Shown here piece by piece: positions 62,328-64,000 of a stretch of 64,000 nt of DNA. Source of the DNA: Sphingomonas sp. TDK1 (GTDB lineage Bacteria; Pseudomonadota; Alphaproteobacteria; Sphingomonadales; Sphingomonadaceae). Numbering within the stretch: the first letter of the stretch is position 1; each line of letters opens with the position of its first letter. The stretch is from assembly GCF_001650735.1 (NCBI RefSeq), contig NZ_LXVY01000017.1, positions 89,517-153,516 of the forward strand, written 5' to 3'. Position numbers and translations under genes: made by a program. The notes under the pieces are model-generated. The model was given only the letters and a program-made list of their open reading frames with translations. It searched no databases and was not told where the DNA came from.

Positions 62328-62533
62328 TGCGCTGGCTTCGCCTGCGGCGGATGCGCCGCGCTTTTCGTGCCCTTTTTGAACGGGACCGGGCGATCTTCGG
62401 ATCGGTGCGGTTCGATGAATTGGACTACATCGAAACGGCCGAACTGCATGGCTGCACGGTGGACGAGGTGACGAAAACCGTTGCCCGCGTGCTGATAGCG
62501 CTCGGTCGTGCAGAGCGAGGCGAACAGCCATGA
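62324..62533 (+). CDS. small protein resembling sigma-70 region 4
   Basis: A 69-residue basic protein. The block DELDYIETAELHGCTVDEVT, followed by KTVARVLIALGR, resembles the DNA-binding region 4 of ECF/sigma-70 factors, but region 2 is absent, so it is not a complete sigma factor. It is translationally coupled to ardC and, through ATGA at 62530, to a 21-codon frame. A regulatory role for the island operon is plausible. Confidence 0.65.
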   Translation: MMRWLRLRRMRRAFRALFERDRAIFGSVRFDELDYIETAELHGCTVDEVTKTVARVLIALGRAERGEQP

Positions 62534-62595
62534 GCGATGCGACACCACGCCCGGCGACACCGGGCGAGGTGTACGCCGCCGCATCAGCGCGTTAG
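62530..62595 (+). CDS. possible 21-aa coupled peptide
   Basis: A short frame (MSDATPRPATPGEVYAAASA, then Arg and stop) starts on the stop of the sigma-like gene with ATGA. It may be a truncated remnant of a longer island gene or a leader for the downstream nucleotidyltransferase gene, which starts nine bases after it. Coding status is uncertain. Confidence 0.3.
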   Translation: MSDATPRPATPGEVYAAASAR

Positions 62596-62604
62596 GATTG
62601 ATCC

Positions 62605-63528
62605 ATGAGGACCAGCCTCGACCATCTGCCACCAGCGAAGCAGCGCGAGCTGGAGCGTGTCGTCCAGATCCTGTTCGAGGAGTTTGGCGACGCGATTGCC
62701 ATTGCCACCTCGGACTGGAAGAAACAGGCGCGCATCCTCAAGGTCATCCTCTACGGCAGCTATGCGCGCGGCGGCTGGGTCGACGAGCCCCACACTGCCA
62801 AGGGCTATCAGTCGGACTTCGACCTGCTGGTCATCGTCAACCACGACAAGCTCACCGATCGCGTCGAATGTTGGGCCACTGCCGAGGACCGGCTCAACCG
62901 CGAATTGGCGATCACCAAAACGCTGCGCACGCCGGTCAATTTCATCGTCCACACGCTGCGGGAGGTGAATGACGGGCTCGCACATGGCCGCTATTTTTTC
63001 ATGGATGTCGCCCGAGACGGCATCGCGCTGTACCAGAGCAACGACACCGAACTTCACCAGCCCAAGCCGAAAACGCCCAAGCAGGCGCTTGCCATGGCGC
63101 AGGAGTATTACAGCGAGTGGTACCCGTCTGCGATGCGCGCACACATCAATTTCGAGGATGATCTAAAGCGGGGGTGGCTGAAAGAATCGGCCTTCATGCT
63201 TCATCAGGCTACGGAACGCCTTTACCACTGCGTATTGCTGGTCTGCACCTTCTACACGCCGCACGTGCATAATCTGGGCTTTCTGCGGACCCAGGCAGAG
63301 CGCATCGATCCACGCCTTGTCGATGCCTGGCCGCGTGACCAGCGCACCGATCGTGCCCGCTTCGAGAAGCTCAAAGAGGCCTATGTGAAGGCGCGCTATT
63401 CGAAGCACTACCGCATCAGCGAGGAAGAACTAGCGTGGCTCGGCGAGCGTGTCGAGGCACTTGGTCAGGCGGTGCAGGTGATCTGCGAAGAGCGGATCGC
63501 GGCACTGGAACGCAGCGCCGCCGCTTAA
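62605..63528 (+). CDS. nucleotidyltransferase-HEPN fusion protein
   Basis: A 307-residue protein combining an N-terminal MNT-type nucleotidyltransferase (VILYGSYARGGWVDE, then SDFDLLVIV; both Asp ligands present) with a C-terminal HEPN-like helical domain (FMLHQATERLYHCVLLVCTF). The canonical RNase RxxxxH motif is not evident: the C-terminal RYSKHYRISEEELAWL has R-x3-H spacing. Separate MNT and HEPN proteins form toxin-antitoxin pairs in which MNT AMPylates HEPN; a single-chain fusion implies built-in regulation or defence. It follows the ardC group on the same strand and converges with the SOS-box gene. Confidence 0.82.
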   Translation: MRTSLDHLPPAKQRELERVVQILFEEFGDAIAIATSDWKKQARILKVILYGSYARGGWVDEPHTAKGYQSDFDLLVIVNHDKLTDRVECWATAEDRLNRELAITKTLRTPVNFIVHTLREVNDGLAHGRYFFMDVARDGIALYQSNDTELHQPKPKTPKQALAMAQEYYSEWYPSAMRAHINFEDDLKRGWLKESAFMLHQATERLYHCVLLVCTFYTPHVHNLGFLRTQAERIDPRLVDAWPRDQRTDRARFEKLKEAYVKARYSKHYRISEEELAWLGERVEALGQAVQVICEERIAALERSAAA

Positions 63529-63529
63529 T

Positions 63530-63892
63530 CTAGGCGGCGATTTTCCCGGCGTCGATGAACGATAATTCGCGCTGCATCTGCGGCGCTTCGCTGCGTTTGG
63601 CGCAGCGCATGTCGCGGGCAATCGCGACGCTGATCCACTCGATTTTCCACGCCAGATCGAGCACGTCGCCGCGCTCCGCGCGGCTGATTGTAGCGATACC
63701 GGCGCCCTCGACGATCACCGAAAATCGGCATTCGTCGACCCAATTATCGAAGCGTCCCTGCACCAGCGTGCCGTCCGAGATCGCGATGGCGAAGCCCTCG
63801 TCGAGCGCCCGTGCGGACAGGCGAATCTCGTCCTCGACGTCACCGGAAAGCTTCAGCCGGCCGTTCTCCAGTGGTTCGATTCTGATCGACAT
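63530..63892 (-). CDS. hypothetical protein under a LexA-type box
   Basis: A 120-residue soluble alpha/beta protein (MSIRIEPLENGRLKLSGDVE ... DNWVDECRFSVIVEGAGIA ... SFIDAGKIAA) with no recognised family. The ATG at 63892 has GGGAGGAGCAGAT just upstream; the frame is open to 63949 but crosses the regulatory box. A GTTC-N7-GTTC motif lies 41-55 bases upstream of the start, so DNA-damage induction is likely. It converges with the nucleotidyltransferase-HEPN gene with no spacer. Confidence 0.7.
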   Translation of the reverse strand: MSIRIEPLENGRLKLSGDVEDEIRLSARALDEGFAIAISDGTLVQGRFDNWVDECRFSVIVEGAGIATISRAERGDVLDLAWKIEWISVAIARDMRCAKRSEAPQMQRELSFIDAGKIAA

Positions 63893-63932
63893 ATCTGCTC
63901 CTCCCTGGCGACTCGGAAAGGCTACGATGGTA

Positions 63933-63947
63933 GAACGTAAAGGGAAC
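63933..63947 (-). promoter_or_regulatory. LexA (SOS) box, alphaproteobacterial type
   Basis: On the minus strand the sequence GTTCCCTTTACGTTC matches GTTC-N7-GTTC exactly, the LexA site of Alphaproteobacteria. It lies upstream of the minus-strand gene starting at 63892 and could also serve a divergent gene beyond the window. Confidence 0.65.
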
Positions 63948-64000
63948 ATGTGGAAGGTTGGTGGGGATCGGAGGGGAGGTATCCGTCCGGCGGATGCACG

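Overview
The window looks like a chromosomal segment of a GC-rich alphaproteobacterium, most likely Sphingomonas or a close sphingomonad. Pointers are a CpdR-type receiver next to an N-formylglutamate amidohydrolase, a TrcR (DUF1013) regulator, a SapC-family protein, a large TonB-dependent receptor of the Caulobacter/Xanthomonas type, and an alphaproteobacterial LexA-type box. This placement is an inference from gene content; no 16S gene is present.

Bases 1-17,000 are mostly housekeeping: clpA (3' end cut off by the window edge), a DUF1192 protein, a quinone oxidoreductase, an LpxH-like phosphoesterase coupled to a glycosyltransferase, trcR, a dienelactone hydrolase, a GST, a decayed metallophosphoesterase pseudogene, a DEAD-box helicase, an FAD-linked oxidase, SapC, N-formylglutamate amidohydrolase, cpdR, tRNA-Val(GAC) and a GH43 lipoprotein. 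A candidate small RNA with its own promoter and terminator lies near 14.1 kb.

Bases 17,000-32,800 are accessory and surface-related. A Nif11-like/sulfotransferase fusion is divergent from an Asp/Asn beta-hydroxylase. Next come a GNAT, a DUF6916 protein and a single phage-tail-collar protein. Then follows a 2,027-residue repeat-rich autotransporter with a 270-bp DNA repeat, and a chaperone-usher cluster whose predicted subunits are DUF4402 proteins.

Bases 33,000-46,300 hold the most striking unit. A LysR regulator precedes a TonB receptor, an SbmA/YddA-like ABC transporter, TldE/PmbA, TldD, a thioredoxin, an unknown 196-aa protein, an M3 oligopeptidase, tryptophan 2,3-dioxygenase and a Cds1-like cysteine desulfhydrase. 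From the ABC gene to the last gene, every junction is a 1- or 4-base overlap. I read it as an import-and-dismantle route for a peptide, probably one containing Trp and Cys. A RiPP tailoring pathway is the alternative.

Bases 46,500-53,000 hold a second TonB receptor with a secreted partner, a divergent ROK regulator and an MFS transporter, which is a typical carbohydrate-uptake arrangement. Two similar ~155-bp direct repeats (near 33.0 and 53.7 kb) bracket the whole 33-53.7 kb block. The second copy contains the 3' end of a tRNA-Leu gene.

Bases 53,700-64,000 look like island DNA: an IS3 remnant, a redox/detoxification cluster (cupin, aldo-keto reductase, ABM monooxygenase, DJ-1-like, alpha/beta hydrolase, MBL hydrolase), then mobile-element genes (HTH protein, ArdC antirestriction protein, a sigma-region-4-like small protein, a nucleotidyltransferase-HEPN fusion, and an SOS-box-associated protein).
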